Source of the DNA: Harmothoe impar
Lineage: Eukaryota; Annelida; Polychaeta; Phyllodocida; Polynoidae
Length of the DNA stretch: 64,000 nt
Direction of reading: 5' to 3'
Assembly (NCBI GenBank): GCA_947462335.1
Contig: OX381707.1
Coordinates: 32,601,618 to 32,665,617 of the forward strand
Below, piece by piece: positions 36,635 to 50,005 of the stretch; position 1 is the first letter of the stretch; each line of letters starts with the position of its first letter. A model generated the notes under the pieces. That model did no database searches. It had not been told where the DNA came from and saw only the letters and a program-made list of their open reading frames with translations. The position numbers and the translations under genes were made by a program.

Positions 36635-36865
36635 ATGAGCCTTAATTATACCCAGCTGGCAAATTACCCTGTCCTTTTTTTTGCCCCCCCCCCTACCGTC
36701 CTCTCATCCAGGGGGCTTTCAGGGCGGCCAAAAATACTAAATTCTAACTGTGGGGGTGTTTTTTTGTCAGAAACCTTTCCTGGGTGTGGGGCTTTGGTAA
36801 ATTCCATTATAGCAGAGGTTAGAGTTGTAGATTGCACCCAGTAATAGACCAGTGGGGGCAAATAA

Positions 36866-37398
36866 AAGCCACGTGGGTGAAACTTTATAGGATATATGAA
36901 CCATATCTCACACAGTAACGGTCACATAAATACATTGTAAATGGGTATAAAATACATAAATGTTTCGGTACTCTCTTATATACCATAAGTATAACAATAG
37001 TAAAAACTGCAGACTATACTATGACTCAGGTAAGTAATTATAAAAAGGTTTGGTCGAATGATCATATATCATGGTACAACTACCTAACCACGTGGAGGCC
37101 TGTGTTTGCCCCCCTATCACCACCCTGTGACGTAGTAACAGAGGAAACTCTAACTTCTGCTATATGTCAATGATGTAAATGCGAGGTATACAAAATGAGC
37201 TATTCTAGCATAAGAGAAAATACTATAATAGGAAATTGAGGTTCCTCTACTAATAACTCACAGAGGGGTCCAGAGGGGACCTTGTGGGCAAACCAAAGCC
37301 TCCAAGTGGTTAGGGAGCTGAACCATGTATATGTATTTTTAATTGTATCTGAGTGATACATGGTCCATATACTCTATTAAATTTCACCCACGCGGCTC
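36866..37398. repeat. Nested fold-back element
   Basis: Outer arms 36866-36912 (AAGCCACGTGGGTGAAACTT) and 37352-37398 are complementary at roughly 80%. Inner arms 37071-37111 (CATGGTACAACTACCTAACC) and 37287-37328 are also complementary. No coding sequence. Confidence 0.6.
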
Positions 37399-37945
37399 AG
37401 TTCAACGATGTCTATGCCCTCAGTGTTCTATTATTAGGTGCAGCCAGAAACTCGAATCTCACCTATTCTACAGGCCCATTTCATACTCTACCACGAGTCG
37501 GAGTTGATCACGTTCTCTTATCCAGAAGTAGCAATCAAAACAATGCTCTCCTAGGTAGGACACTTGGCCCGAATTACGGAACATGCAGTGGGATAGGGTC
37601 ACTTTAAGGTAAGGCTAAAAGTAAAACTGTTAGCCATCGTTAGCCATGTTGGAAACGTTGGCAGGAGTGTCTGCATTCAAGGGGAAATTCACCGTATGGG
37701 GATGTGGATAATTGAGAGTATGCCACTAGGTAAATGCTTGAGCTCAAGGAGAAGGAATACATATTTGACGCATACATCAAGACAGTTGGTAAGTACATGT
37801 GTGCTTTACTTATATGATAAGTAAAAGCCCTTTTATTGGTCTGCGAGCACTGGCTAGCTGATGAACACAACGATGTTCAAACGTCAACGACTAGCAGTAA
37901 CAGAGGGTGAAAATCTGTATATTGGATATGTCTGATATGTGTTAG

Positions 37946-38150
37946 ATAGACTACACCTGGACATGGTTCTTTAACCCACGGTGGAAGGCTAAGACAAAGG
38001 ATTCGCACCGTGGTTATTTCGCATAGCCGAGGGTAAAGTCAGATAGACTACACCTGGCCAGGGTTCTTCCACTTAACCCACGGTGGAGGGCAAAGACAAA
38101 GGAATCGCCCCTTGGGTATATCGTATGTACATGTACCCTGACATAGCCAA
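37946..38150. repeat. Direct repeat, two ~95-bp copies
   Basis: GATAGACTACACCTGG starts both copies (37946 and 38042); both contain TTAACCCACGGTGGA and AAGACAAAGGA. No function recognised. Confidence 0.65.
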
Positions 38151-39098
38151 GGTCTTGAGTAATATCGATCAGAAGATCTCATTAGCTTTGCACCATCGAC
38201 TCGGTGTATGACACCTCGTCTCGACCTTGTGGGGCAGTGGATATGGGGCGTACCAGGGTACAGGTGTAGGCTATCTAAAACGTAACCAAAGTAAGGGGCC
38301 GGTAAAGGGTAAGCCAGTTAGAGGACCCAAGTTGAAGTGGACCACCTCAGGTAGCCATAGGAATTGTGACCGATCTTGCCTTGAGTGTATCCTGAAGTGT
38401 AGCCGTGAGAACTAACACTAATTATGTAGCTGGAGTGTTTCACATACTGGCTAAATAATACTCACGACAAAGGAGAAGTCCCCTAGTACACACATCACTC
38501 ACATGGTGGCACCACTGGCCCTGCCCATTCAGCGTGGCACTCCCCCTGTCAAGCATTGACTGAACTGCTTACTTACCTCTCAAACCCGCCACCAACCTTA
38601 TGACCTGCTCATAAACCCAGCCGATGCCCAGCCATTAAAGATAATATTATATGCATTAAATCTTCAGTGACCGAGGGATAAATGTACCGTTTGCCGTTAG
38701 TGGATATTATATGACTATAGAGGGAGAAGTAAGATTATTCACCACATATAATCATGGTAAAGCCTAAACTATATTTTAACGACCAATATGATTGGCCTCC
38801 CTTTTAATACAATTAAATAGCCATTTTTCATCATTAATCAAAAACTGAAGGCCTAAGCCCCGGCTAAGCTTACAGCAGATGTATCTAAAATAGGATTTGA
38901 ACACCCTCATCATTATTTCTCACCCCATTTGAAAAACATATACCACCCATTCATAAGAAAGCCTAATTCCCTTCAACAGTTATCCCCACACATTTGTATT
39001 CTTTGAAACAGGAAATCAAGGCTTTCAGCTTACCTCTACAGCGATTTATTAAATTTGGGCTTTGTTTCTAACACAATTGAAGGAAGGAGAAAACCAAA

Positions 39099-39121
39099 TA
39101 CCGTAAAAGCCCGCATATACA
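39099..39121. repeat. Isolated TACCGTAAAAGCCCGCATAT end-like sequence
   Basis: Resembles the inverse of the element end at 40862-40884. It could be the far terminus of one 1.8 kb element or a solo end. Confidence 0.3.
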
Positions 39122-39369
39122 CTGTAAAAAGTTGTTGTTCGTGAACAGCAAAATGTGCCATAACTATACAGTACTTTAGCTGTAAAGAATAATACAGCAA
39201 ATTTTGCTGCACATGGACAATTCTGTTACTGTAGATGCAGGTTTGAATCCCAAAGCCAGCAACCAGAGGGAGAGAGAGTAGAGAGGTTGGAGGGAGTACT
39301 ATACTCAACAGCTCAAATATGACCTGATCTTTTCAAAAGCCTATTGATGCAGGCTACATATAAGTGATT

Positions 39370-39440
39370 GCCCTCTAGCTCAGTCGGTAGAGCAGTAGGT
39401 GATGTAGTCTGAGGGTCAGCGGTCCCAGTCCTGAAAGGAA
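39370..39440 (+). repeat. tRNA-derived SINE head (degenerate)
   Basis: CTCTAGCTCAGTCGGTAGAG is a clear pol III A box. About 40 bp downstream, GGTCCCAGTCC is a decayed B box. No tRNA fold survives. Confidence 0.5.
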
Positions 39441-39500
39441 ACTCTCATACAAACTACATTTCTCCTGATGCAATTCTAAAGTATAATATATTTTGGTACT

Positions 39501-39719
39501 GTAGGGGTCGGATTCCCCGTACCCTGGTGGAGAGCCCAAGGGGGTGAAACACCTGGGTAATCCTCCCCCTCTGTACCATACCGATCCAGTAACGTAGGGA
39601 GCGGAGAACAGTCAGACACGGGTTGGTAGTGTAACGGTTAGCACACTTGTCACCGGTGCGAGAGGTCTGTGGTTCGATTCCCGGCCGATCCAATGACTAA
39701 GTTTTCCGCGACCTCTACA
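39501..39719 (+). repeat. 219-bp SINE-like unit with a tRNA-like 3' part, copy 1
   Basis: Starts GTAGGGGTCGGATTCCCCGT and ends GCGACCTCTACA. Positions 39620-39691 fold as a tRNA cloverleaf: 7-bp acceptor GGGTTGG/CCGATCC, D arm GTGT/GCAC, anticodon arm CTTGT/GCGAG with loop CACCGGT, and B box GGTTCGATTCC. The T stem is mispaired, and the base before the anticodon position is A rather than T, so this is a tRNA-derived mobile unit and not a functional tRNA. Confidence 0.7.
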
Positions 39720-40151
39720 CTGGTGGATCTGCCGCGATGAATCGGGTAGTACGTTGACTGTGGACGGTAGGAGCATTCCAGCTTGCTGGGGATTGGCCAC
39801 CTGCTGGCGGTTGGTAGTTGGAGGAGCAGGTTGGGAAGTGTTGGTCCCCAGTAAGGGCAGTTGGAGTTCAGCATGGAGTTCAGTCAACAAATTGGCTGAA
39901 TCGGTATGGTGTAGAAAGCTTCCATCACTTGGAAGTCAGGGTATCTCAACGACTGCTTGATAAAGCCCCATTGGGACCTTCGGTCTCCAGTGGGTGAGAA
40001 TGCCTGGTGCTAGGTGCCTCTATACTCCGGGGGCTGGGACTCTCTGTAACTGCTTGATAAAGCCCCTTCTAGGAGGGAGAGAAAGCCCAGGGTTGGTAAC
40101 CCCCCGGAAAATCCAAATCTAGAGGACATGATGGAAGCTGATGGGGGTAGT

Positions 40152-40370
40152 GTAGGGGTCGGATTCCCCGTACCCTGGTGGAGAGCCCGAGGGGGTGAAA
40201 CACCTGGGTAATCCTCCCCCTCTGTACCATACCGATCCAGTAACGTAGGGAGCGGAGAACAGTCAGACACGGGTTGGTAGTGTAACGGTTAGCACGCTTG
40301 TCACCGGTGCGAGAGGTCTGTGGTTCGATTCCCGGCCGATCCAATGACTAAGTTTTCCGCGACCTCTACA
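40152..40370 (+). repeat. 219-bp SINE-like unit, copy 2
   Basis: Same orientation and length as copy 1, 651 bp downstream, with only two differences seen (AGCCCGAG for AGCCCAAG; AGCACGCT for AGCACACT). The tRNA-like part is 40271-40342. Confidence 0.75.
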
Positions 40371-40489
40371 GTACACTGAAATGTCACTTTTGAAAATATG
40401 CAGAGGATAAAACCAATGTATCTCTACAATCTGGTGCACTACCATTCACACATAAATAGGAGGTGTTTCAATGTATTAGACATGCAGGA

Positions 40490-40560
40490 TTCACTGGTGT
40501 AGTGGTCATGGTTTGGGACTATGGATTGGAAGCTGTGGGTTCAAATCTCCAAGATGTTGA
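40490..40560 (+). repeat. Third tRNA-like SINE head
   Basis: TGGTGTAGTGGTCATGG (A box) and GGGTTCAAATCTCC (B box) are spaced about 40 bp apart. Unrelated to the 219-bp units. Confidence 0.5.
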
Positions 40561-40697
40561 ATATATGTGAGCCCTTTTAGAACTCAGGTCCGCATCTAGA
40601 GTAGATTCTACTGTAGGTCTACAGTAGAATTTACTGGAACCAAAGTTGCCCACAATAAATTGCTGTACAGGAACACCACTTAATTACTTCTAACAGT

Positions 40698-40884
40698 TTA
40701 AGCCGCAGCTAGTACGAGAGTCAGATCGCTGGTGCGGCTTATAGGATCGGCCTAGGGTCGGGGTTGGTTTATAGAGAAGTTTTTGCAGTACCATAATTAG
40801 ATCGCTGGTGCAGCTTATAGGATCGGCCCAAAATCGGGGTGCGGCTAATACGCGAGTTAGGATTATACGTGAGGTTTTACGGTA
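40698..40884. repeat. MITE-like element with internal ~74-bp direct repeat
   Basis: AGATCGCTGGTGCGGCTTAT and its near copy AGATCGCTGGTGCAGCTTAT lie about 74 bp apart. The right end is TATACGTGAGGTTTTACGGT A. The left end is degenerate. Confidence 0.5.
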
Positions 40885-43880
40885 GTCACTCCCCTCCAAG
40901 CAAAATTGGTGAAAAGAAGGCTGAAAAGAAACGAATAAAATTGAAACAACGCAAAACTATGCGTTCCATGCAGAAGGAACCCCTGGGAACCCAGGATCCC
41001 TAAAAAGCTGGGAGCCAATACAAGAGTTCATCTCCTGGAATCTCAGGTTCATAAAAACAAACTTCCTTGGCGCAGAAATGAATGCAGAACCACGATTCCA
41101 TGCCATGCTACCCAGCAACTGTTTCCTGAGTCTTTAAGAGCCGCATAGTACTTTATCGATGCTAAACTACGTCCTATCACATCATGGTGCTTGAATGCAG
41201 CCCTAAGAAAAGAGCTAATGAGTCTTGCATTTATGTATCATACTGACACTACAGGGATTGAGACCCACCCGAAGGGCCGGTATGATGCACCGATGCATTG
41301 TATTGGTACATCATGATGACAAAAATAATGTTGCTTTGATGCAGCATGTGATTCTTAAAGGGATAATCAACCCCAGATGGCAGGGACGTCCATCACTACA
41401 AATAGGAAGCAAAAAGGCGACGGAAGCTGGATTTTTACGAGGGAAGCAGGGGCGAAGCATTCAAAATTGCAGGAGCGATGTTTATTCCATGGACGACGCA
41501 ACGCCTTCTGAGAATCTAACCATATTACATTGCTGATCCAACAATTTCTTAGCACCATGTTCTTATGCTTATCTAATGAAACAATGTCAATTACATGTAT
41601 ACAGTATACTGAATAATTTTTACCTAAGATAGGTATCTATGCCCCTCCCTCTTTTCGGTACAGAAAAGGTAAAGTTAATTGCTAAAACATCCCACAACTA
41701 GAGAAGGTAAAGGTCTGTATCAATACATTGTGACCCCTCCCCGCCCCCACCCCCTTAAGTTGCTCATGTTAATATGTTACATCATAGGAGTTGCTCAAAA
41801 AGACGGAGGAGTTCCTAAAGATACAAGTGTGTCCAGGCTGGTGCATCTCTGTGTACACACAGTGACATGATGGATGAATAGTGCCAGCCCGCCAACCTGA
41901 TTGTTCTTGTCTATAGATATTTGGATAGGAAACAGGCTGGATTTTATTACATGGGTTGAGGAACACCATGGTTGTCCCTAAATGATATATTTTAAGATGT
42001 TTTCCTCCTGATTTCCACGTTTCACACTCCCTCGGCAGGAGACAGGAATTAGATAGATAATGGGATAGGAGTAAAAGGTATGGGGTTGGAGGTTTTTTGT
42101 ATAGGGATATTAACGTTTTGCCTTAATATCTTACAATTTTGTCCAGTTACCACCATGTAGGGGGTATTATCAAACGGACAATAGCGTCTAAGCTAGCGGA
42201 AATTAACAGTCTCTAACATCTAAACTATAGGCTCTCTCCCTCGCTTTTCTCTACACCTATATTTTGCTGTGGATCTCTGCATTTGTCTGTCTCCACAATT
42301 CCCTCCCCACCATTCCTAATCCCCCCCCCCCCCACACACATCACACCCATCCCAACCTGCTCTAGGCCCCTGTCTGAATATGGTAATTTATATGCAAAAA
42401 GCAGCGTCAGTCGTCTGCCTTCTGACGTGCCTCGACCGCCAACGACGCCATTTACGTCCTCGTGACGTCACGGCCTGACGTCGAGACTAGGAATGAGGGG
42501 TTTTACCATGAGATGATTAGAGCACAGAGCAAATAACTTAACACGGGTCGACGGGGACCAGTAATTACAGGGAGAAATAGGGGTGAGGGGAGAGGGCTAA
42601 AGGGGGGTGGGCGTCTGAAACTGAGGTAATGTGGTGATGGAAGTTTACCATAAGGGACTGATTGGAATTTAGATTGAAGGCTGTAATGATATATATTTCG
42701 CTGAAAGAGAGGAATGGTTAGTTGAGACAAAACCCTAGTGAATGTAATAGCCCCCATAATGAAATAGAAGGTTTAGAAACGAAATGAGCGGGAGTAAGCT
42801 TTTAATCTGGACTGTTCAGTTGTACATTGTAAAGGATGACTTTTAACTTGACAGATTTATATCGCACGCAACATTGAACGCTGAGATGAGGGGGTATAGG
42901 TGTGAGGAGTATACGGTTATTAACATACAGTGGCTTTGAAATTACATCAGGCTTATGAATACCTCCTCCCTAACTTCATATCTCACCACTTTGTAGAATA
43001 TCCAGGTAAACAACGCATATCATCTCATGTGGAGAAACAATATCCCCATTGTTTTTGAATGGGAAGGGCCGTTCTCCACACCCTCGTTAATAAACTGAAT
43101 CTCGTTCTCCACGGCCTCATTCTCCACTGATCACTGACTGTGATGTCATCAAGATAGCTACCGCCCATATTCATTAATGCATAGTTTGATAGAAAAATCA
43201 GTTAATCACATGAAATAAACATACATCATATAACACTTGGCTCTGCCTCGTGTGACATAATTCAAGGCACCACTTGTGTAGAAACCTGTCGTACAGACAG
43301 TTTATCATGGACCTCTGCCTATATTATTATATCAACAGAACCCCTATGTACAAGGGCTAACAGTTGAATAATGCAAGGGCATCCAGTAGAGGTTTGAACT
43401 ATGCAGGGGTAGACCTACAACAGTTAGAGGGTATGGAGGTCAGGGAGGATGCTGCTCTGAATAGCATTAATATTCTGACATTACATGGGTAGTGACCTTG
43501 ACATTAGATCATATGATATTGATGATATACAAAAAGTGCTGCGAATAATTCAGATAGGAAAGGAAGCAACCTTGTATTTTTTTCTAATTCCGCGAAAACT
43601 TGATGTGTGAAATTATGGAATATATGTAGAAAGAAATGACATCATATTCTGCTGGTGCTGAATTTTATATTAAAAAACACACACAGCTATTCAGAGAATC
43701 CAAGGGATGGTTCATTCATCGCATTTGGTATGGGTTTTATTTATGTTGTACTTCAATGGGGAGGGCAGTGATCCAAAAGACATTGACCTTAGATAGATCT
43801 AGCACCAAGATGCTTGAACAGAATTCAAACGATCAGGAAAGTTAATTATCCCTAAAAGTTTGAAGTAGACGATCTGGTGC
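40885..43880. other. 3 kb with no recognised gene
   Basis: Contains a pyrimidine- and C-rich patch at about 42283-42360 and a small CpG-containing stretch with TGACGTCA at 42462-42469. All open frames are short and unlike known families. Confidence 0.4.
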
Positions 43881-44419
43881 CTGTCCCTTAGATTACATAC
43901 AAGTACCTACAAAGCATTGCTCTGAGAGACCAGCATGCTGAGGGTGGAGATAGGAAGAGGATTGGAAGCAGTTCAGCAATGAGACCAACAGTGTGGAAAC
44001 TGGCAGGGGTCTGAGGAAAGGTCTGGTAGGAGAGTACTCTGAAGTCAGCTCCAATATATATGATGCTCTCCTAGAAACCTTGCACCAACCTGGAACTTGA
44101 TTAAATATAGGGAGGAGGATCACTTTTATGAGTGCATCGAGCTTTAATGCACTATGCGCGTCATCATCAAAATGTGGGAATTAGCCCTGGTGAAATTTTA
44201 TCAGCTATTCCTATTATTTCTGAGAGAATATGTTCATGGCATTCAGAAGAAAGGAGAACATAAGGAGTGGCCCTGACACCAAGGGTCAAAGATCTAACTC
44301 TGAGTGTTGGGCTGAAAGAGGTAGGTGGGGAGGGTGAGGTAGGGAGGAGCTCCCTTATCTCTGAGAGCAGGAGTCATGTCTGGCATCCAGTGTCCACCAC
44401 TGGTCAGCAGATACCCGGC

Positions 44420-44581
44420 CAGGGGCGTGGCAACCGGGGGGGCCGGGGGGATGGGACATGTCCCCCCCACTTTTGACCAACCTCAAAAAAGGTCAAACCT
44501 AAAAGGTCAGGTAAAAAGGGGTAAAAAAGGTCAAAATACCCCTCAGTCCCCCCTACTTTGAAACTGCTTGCCACGCCCCTG
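44420..44581. repeat. 162-bp MITE, CAGGGGCGTGGCAA ends
   Basis: CAGGGGCGTGGCAA at 44420 and TTGCCACGCCCCTG at 44568-44581 are exact inverses. The G-rich interior contains GGGACATGTCCC. Inserted beside a conserved block of copy A. Confidence 0.75.
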
Positions 44582-47107
44582 AAATTACCCCTGAATGTGC
44601 ACCCATACAATGCTGCTATAGAACCCACAGCAGTAGTCATTATTGGAGGGTGCTGTACAGCCTGTGTTGGGCTCAAGGGGTCCTCAGGGCCTCTGAGATG
44701 GCACTGTTTAGTGCAGACACTGCTATGTAGAATAGTTTTAGCAATCAAGAAATATAGTTGCTGTAGTAGACATGATACATGAAGTTTGTCGGTTGAAATT
44801 GAAATGAGCATCATTAAGTTGAATTAATATTGATTTTCTCTCTGATAATAATCCCTTGTAGGATAATATTAGTAACATAATTATTGTAATTGGTATACCG
44901 TTATGCTAGCCACAGAAGAATGAAGGGCCCAAATTATACTTCTTTCAACTGAGTATGTGCCCTAGACCTTAGATAGACCGCGTAGCAGCTAGCATTTATG
45001 CCCCTAAAATACCTTATAGTACGTCATATCTATATCATATATACCTCATCCGCCTCTTTTCATCCAGGTCTCCATTTTCTAAGAACCTGTCAAAATTCAA
45101 GTGATCTGAACCATGGCTATCGGAGCAGAGAGTGACCCTGGTCTCAGTGCTCAAGTGTCACTGACCGCAACCAGATATGGGACCCAGAGGGATATCCATC
45201 CATATGTGACACTCTTCAAGCAGATAGTTACTTCCACTACATCTACTAACAACACACAAGGAATATGCTAGGAGACACTATCAATAAATGAGTTGAGGAC
45301 ATGTCCACTTCGGTCTTTGGGTCTTATGGTCAGTCAGAATCAGCACATGCACAGAGAGAAGAAGTAGAATCACTGTAACTCTCGAATGGGAGTCCAGCCC
45401 CGATCACTGAGGTACCGGTAACTCTCCCCACACCTCTATAGTGACTCCCAATCATTAGGGAGTCTTAGAATAGGAGTCATTATAGAGTTATTTTAGAGCC
45501 CTGCTAATGTCAAGGAGTGAAGTTAGAGTCCTAGGGAGAGTGAACTCAGTGATCAAGTAGGGAGTCACAGTAATTCTTCTTCTTTTCTGTGTGCGAGCTC
45601 ATGGCTATGTGACCAATGGAACCAATGAAAGAGGATGCAGATGGATCTCGAATACAGCTGGTGCCCTTCAGTGGCAGTCAACAGAACTAATGCAGACTGA
45701 GCTTTCGTTTTATCGATATGACTGTGCTCTCATAAAAATGAGGCTTCAAGGAGACTCTGAAATGTAGGAAGAAACTGAGAGTCCTTGAAATATAGTGTGA
45801 TAAAACTATATACATCAAACAAATTCAACATCATGCAGTCTATGGGGCTGACTCTGGCCATTAGTAACCATTACAATTAAACTTTTGTTGTGGAAGAGAG
45901 GGAAAAAAATCTATATTTATAGGGAATGAGACTGGTACAAAAGTGTATACTATGGTATGGTATAAGCGCATTAAAGTGGAAATGGAATGACCCAAGGATA
46001 GGAGAGCTAAAAGTGTTCAATATCCCTGACCTCTTCTGGGCAGAAATCTGTCCGACTGTCCTGCCATAATTCTACCAGTAATAAGCTGGACACTGCCTCT
46101 GTATCTATCTGTATATGTTTGTATCTCACCTATCTGATTCAACTCTTCAGCCCTCTATTAATTTCTACTCTAAATCGAGTTAACAGGGCTAGCTCGCAAG
46201 CTTTAACTTCTTTAATCGAATTCCCGAAATAGCTCCACTTTCACTTCTTGAGTGGCCTGCAATAAAAATGTAATGGGAATGTGTATTACATTACTTAACT
46301 TGCCCATTCTAATTAAAATGATTCCAGCCATGTTCATATGCAGTTCATAGATTTTCGCACATGATTTTCAGTTGCACATATCATGTTTAGACATGATAAT
46401 TACGTTTGAAACTGCATTTATGATGCATCGTGCATTGCATATTTTGTTAATCGATGAATGTATGGGACATACAATAAAAAAATTCTCTGGGTTCTGTTTG
46501 GCGGATCTAATATGTATTAAACAAAGACGGGTTGCCATGGTTACGAGTGAACATTTTTTTTAATGACATATTAGAGCGTCCTTAACAATAAAAAAACACT
46601 ATATAAGGTCTAACTAACAGATTTTAGCTTTATTTTGGCAAAAAAAATATCCCCGGGGGTCCTGCAACTAGCCAAAATCGACAAAAATTGTGGCCGTTTA
46701 AGCGAGTCCTTTCTGGACGAACCTACCGAAAAATCTAGCCTGACTTAGTTTATACAAATACCACTCCAAATGAAGCTTAAGACATGAGGTTTCAGGAGGT
46801 ATACCCCGCTAAGCCCTGTGAGAGTTACAGACATGGCTAGAGCGAGCCAGAGGGCAAGTATGTGGATGATTTTCATGTCAAAATCACCAGTTTTGGCCAC
46901 AAATTAGGCCCCGGGGGCCTATTATTGTTGTTTATCTACCATAGCAACCCATAGCAACCAATGGAATGTGCAACCTAAGGCCATAATAAGCAAGCACAGT
47001 GAATACACTTCACTCCTACTGCATAATATTCCAAAAAAATAAAGAAAATCAATGAAAAAAAAGAGTCCCTGCCTACTATTTCCACCAATGCAAGGCCCTC
47101 CCTTTAA

Positions 47108-47577
47108 GGTGTCACCACCCTAAAGCACTAGGCCGTGTTCGGAAATTTCAATATTGACCACCATCGACCTGCCATTTGAAACACTTAAAACTCTCACAGT
47201 GTTTAGCCACCTATACCATATTTTAGCTTATGACATGCAGAAAAATATATAACGGGTTTGACCCCAAAAAGTCAGGCTAGATTTTGGGTCAATCGCCATG
47301 GTAACCGGGTAGTGGTTTTGTACAGTGAGGCCTACGCAGCGTATAGATACACTATAGGGCCGTTTCACCCCCATAAACCTACACTGTTTATATGGAGTAG
47401 ATAAATCCTTCTTTTAGGACTATAAATAAACACTTTCTGATCACCCTAATAACAAATAACCATGTATTTAACCCTTCTTTCCCTCCCCTATAGGCTAAAT
47501 TCCGCAAAATAACAAAGTTCATAAGGGACTCTTTGGCCAGTAAACCCGGAAGTGACCCGATTTAGGGTGGTGACACC
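47108..47577. repeat. 470-bp MITE with GGTGTCACCACCCTAAA ends
   Basis: GGTGTCACCACCCTAAA at 47108-47124 and TTTAGGGTGGTGACACC at 47561-47577 are perfect inverses. The interior is non-coding. It is absent from copies B and C of the array. Confidence 0.7.
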
Positions 47578-47876
47578 ATAAATGCCTTCCACTATTTGTC
47601 ATCTCCACATACTACTTACGTTTAGATGTTCCTCTACTACTGCCATATGCGAGTTCTAGCTAAGTAGTATCACATATATAAGCACCAGGCTGACTCTGTT
47701 TTCTTTTTAGTTTTATCACTTTTAAAATACTCTGTTTACATATGAAGTTACATACTAAGATCTACTAATATCATAAACTTGCTTCTATTCACATCAACGT
47801 TATTTAGTCCTTTAAGGTTATTGATGTGACAGAACCATACCATGTATTACACGTTCTTTTGAAATACTCCATACAT

Positions 47877-47950
47877 ATGTGACACTATCTGCGAAAAGGG
47901 ACCTTAGTGCATGGTGCCTTAAGGTCCCTTTTCCCAGTACATGTCACATA
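47877..47950. repeat. 74-bp hairpin MITE
   Basis: Arms of ~31 bp: TATGTGACACTATCTGCGAA, then AAGGGACCTTA, paired with TAAGGTCCCTT and GTCACATA. The loop is about 12 bp. A second copy lies at 55018-55077. Confidence 0.75.
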
Positions 47951-50005
47951 TATTTAGAAGATTTAAGGGTGAATCAATATATCACACTGATAATGAGTAA
48001 CATTACACACATGTACACTTACCTGGTGTACACTGGGCGTGTTCAGTAGATCAATCGATCTATTCCTGATCTACTTGTCAGTGCACCTGTCACCTCACTA
48101 CGTACATCAGTTATGTTATTAACCACACATGTCTGAGAATGGATATGCACTAAATGGTTGGTTGGAGGTAACTGAATTATGTCAACTGACAATAAAAGAA
48201 AAGAAACACCAGTGAAGCGATTGCCATGTACTCTATTTGATAGCTATGATAATTTGTGATTAAGATGGTGACAAAAAAGGAGGGAGATCATAAATATATC
48301 AACGTACAACAGAGGTGTTTGGAGATGAAGCTATAGTTGTGGAAAGAATTAGAAAGGAATAAGACAAGAGCGTAACAAAAAAAGTCGACCGTTTCCATTA
48401 ATGCTATCAGAAAAAAGTCCTCTAACGTGATCTACCTGAATGATGAATACTATAACCTTCTCTGAATATCACCAAGAGACACCTCCCTCTAAACTGCCAT
48501 TGTGCCAGCTGGTATAGCTGTGCATAATCAACCATAGATCATGTCATCAAAGACCTGGATGTTTTATGAGTAATCAGGGGGAGGGGTGTAGGCAGTGTTT
48601 TTTTACACGTTGGTCAAGATCAATAGTTTACCAAGCAGGCATTTCATAGCCAGCTGTGAATCTGATTTATCATCATTCTTGATACTAAATTTAATCTGAC
48701 TTTTGCACTCACACGGTATAGGCTTGGTGGAAGGTGGAAGAGGGAAGTAATGTACACGTTGTGTGTCTTGGTGAATATGTTCACCTCACCAACCCTTGAA
48801 CTCCTACGTATCTTATCAAATACACCCTCCCCCATTTGACACATAAGAACATGTTTTATCTTTTAAGTGGAAGGAGTCATCGGATTCATTATGTTAATGC
48901 CAATAAATTGGTAAATCTTGCTTTAAAAACATTGTTCCCTGCTTTGTAACTGAATATTGATGAAGCCTTACGCAAGTCTACACAATCCTTAATATATGGA
49001 TACGGTGCACACATGAGTGTCTATGCATAATGGGGTGGTGACAGAAAATCTCAATATTGATTGCTAGTGCTGTTGGAACCTTGCATTAGTTAATACACTC
49101 TCAGTTAATATAAGGTGACGGGAGTCTCGTCCATCACATCTTTGAGATCGGAGACAAAGAGAGGAAGCTAGACCTTACATAATTTTATCAATTTATTGGA
49201 GCAAAGGGTGTAAATCCCTCACTTCGCCCTTTTATAATACACATGCTGCGGCACAGAGACTGTAATAAGAAAGCTGAACTTTCATCCTTAGCAGAGGCGT
49301 AGGAAGCAAATCTTCATTGGGGGGCGGGCAGGGGGGGGGGAGTCAACCCAACTGGCCTTGAATATCGGCTTTAATCATGAAAGTGCATATACACGCTTAT
49401 ATAGGAATTGTATAAAAAAAGTAGTATTTGAGCCCCCTTTAGTTATGATTGGGTGCTAGGCCCCAATGCCACAGGCTTTACACTAATTTCACAATATACG
49501 TTTGCATAAAAGATCCTTGCCATTTTGCTCATATTTGGTAGGATCTACGAAAAGGGTCTTCATGTATACTAGTAGGACACAGAAGCTCCATTTTCCCAGT
49601 ATAAGTAACAGATAAGAACAACATATCATTATAAATGGCAAACATGCATGAAAGGAGAAGCCATACAATAGAAATGAAAAGGAAATTAGTATCCCCATGA
49701 TTACACCATTTTACTGTCCCATGCACATCTGGTCCTAAAACATGTTGACTGAAACCACATAGATTAATAAAACCATGTGCAACTAAATCGACAATGTCAA
49801 TAATCAGCGAATAGGGAAATTCTGTCATTTACCTGGGATTTTGTTACACTGTGACGTGTGAAATTGGCCCATTCACACCCATTTACATATTTCTTAGCCC
49901 TTTGTTCCCTTGTAAAATGTATTGTGACTCAGAAATGGAAGTATCAAGAAAGATCATAATCCTTTTGCACTCAGTAAAAGTAGCCAATCCGGTACATTTC
50001 CCCTA

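Larger units (their letters stand above)
43892..49090. repeat. Diverged duplicate array, copy A
   Basis: Ordered landmarks shared with later copies: GATTACATACAAGTACCTAC (43892), GGGAGGAGCTCCCTTATCTC (44342-44400), GTCTCAGTGCTCAAGTGTCA region (45115-45350), TAGATCAATCGATCTATTCC (48047), CATGTCATCAAAGACCTGGA (48540), GGTATAGGCTTGG (48716) and GCATAATG..GGTGGTGACAG (49025). No protein frame spans any landmark in all copies. Confidence 0.6.

Noticed and set aside
39620..39691. tRNA gene with CCG anticodon
   Set aside because: T stem has mismatches, the base before the anticodon is not T, and the segment is part of a 219-bp repeated unit, so it is a SINE head.
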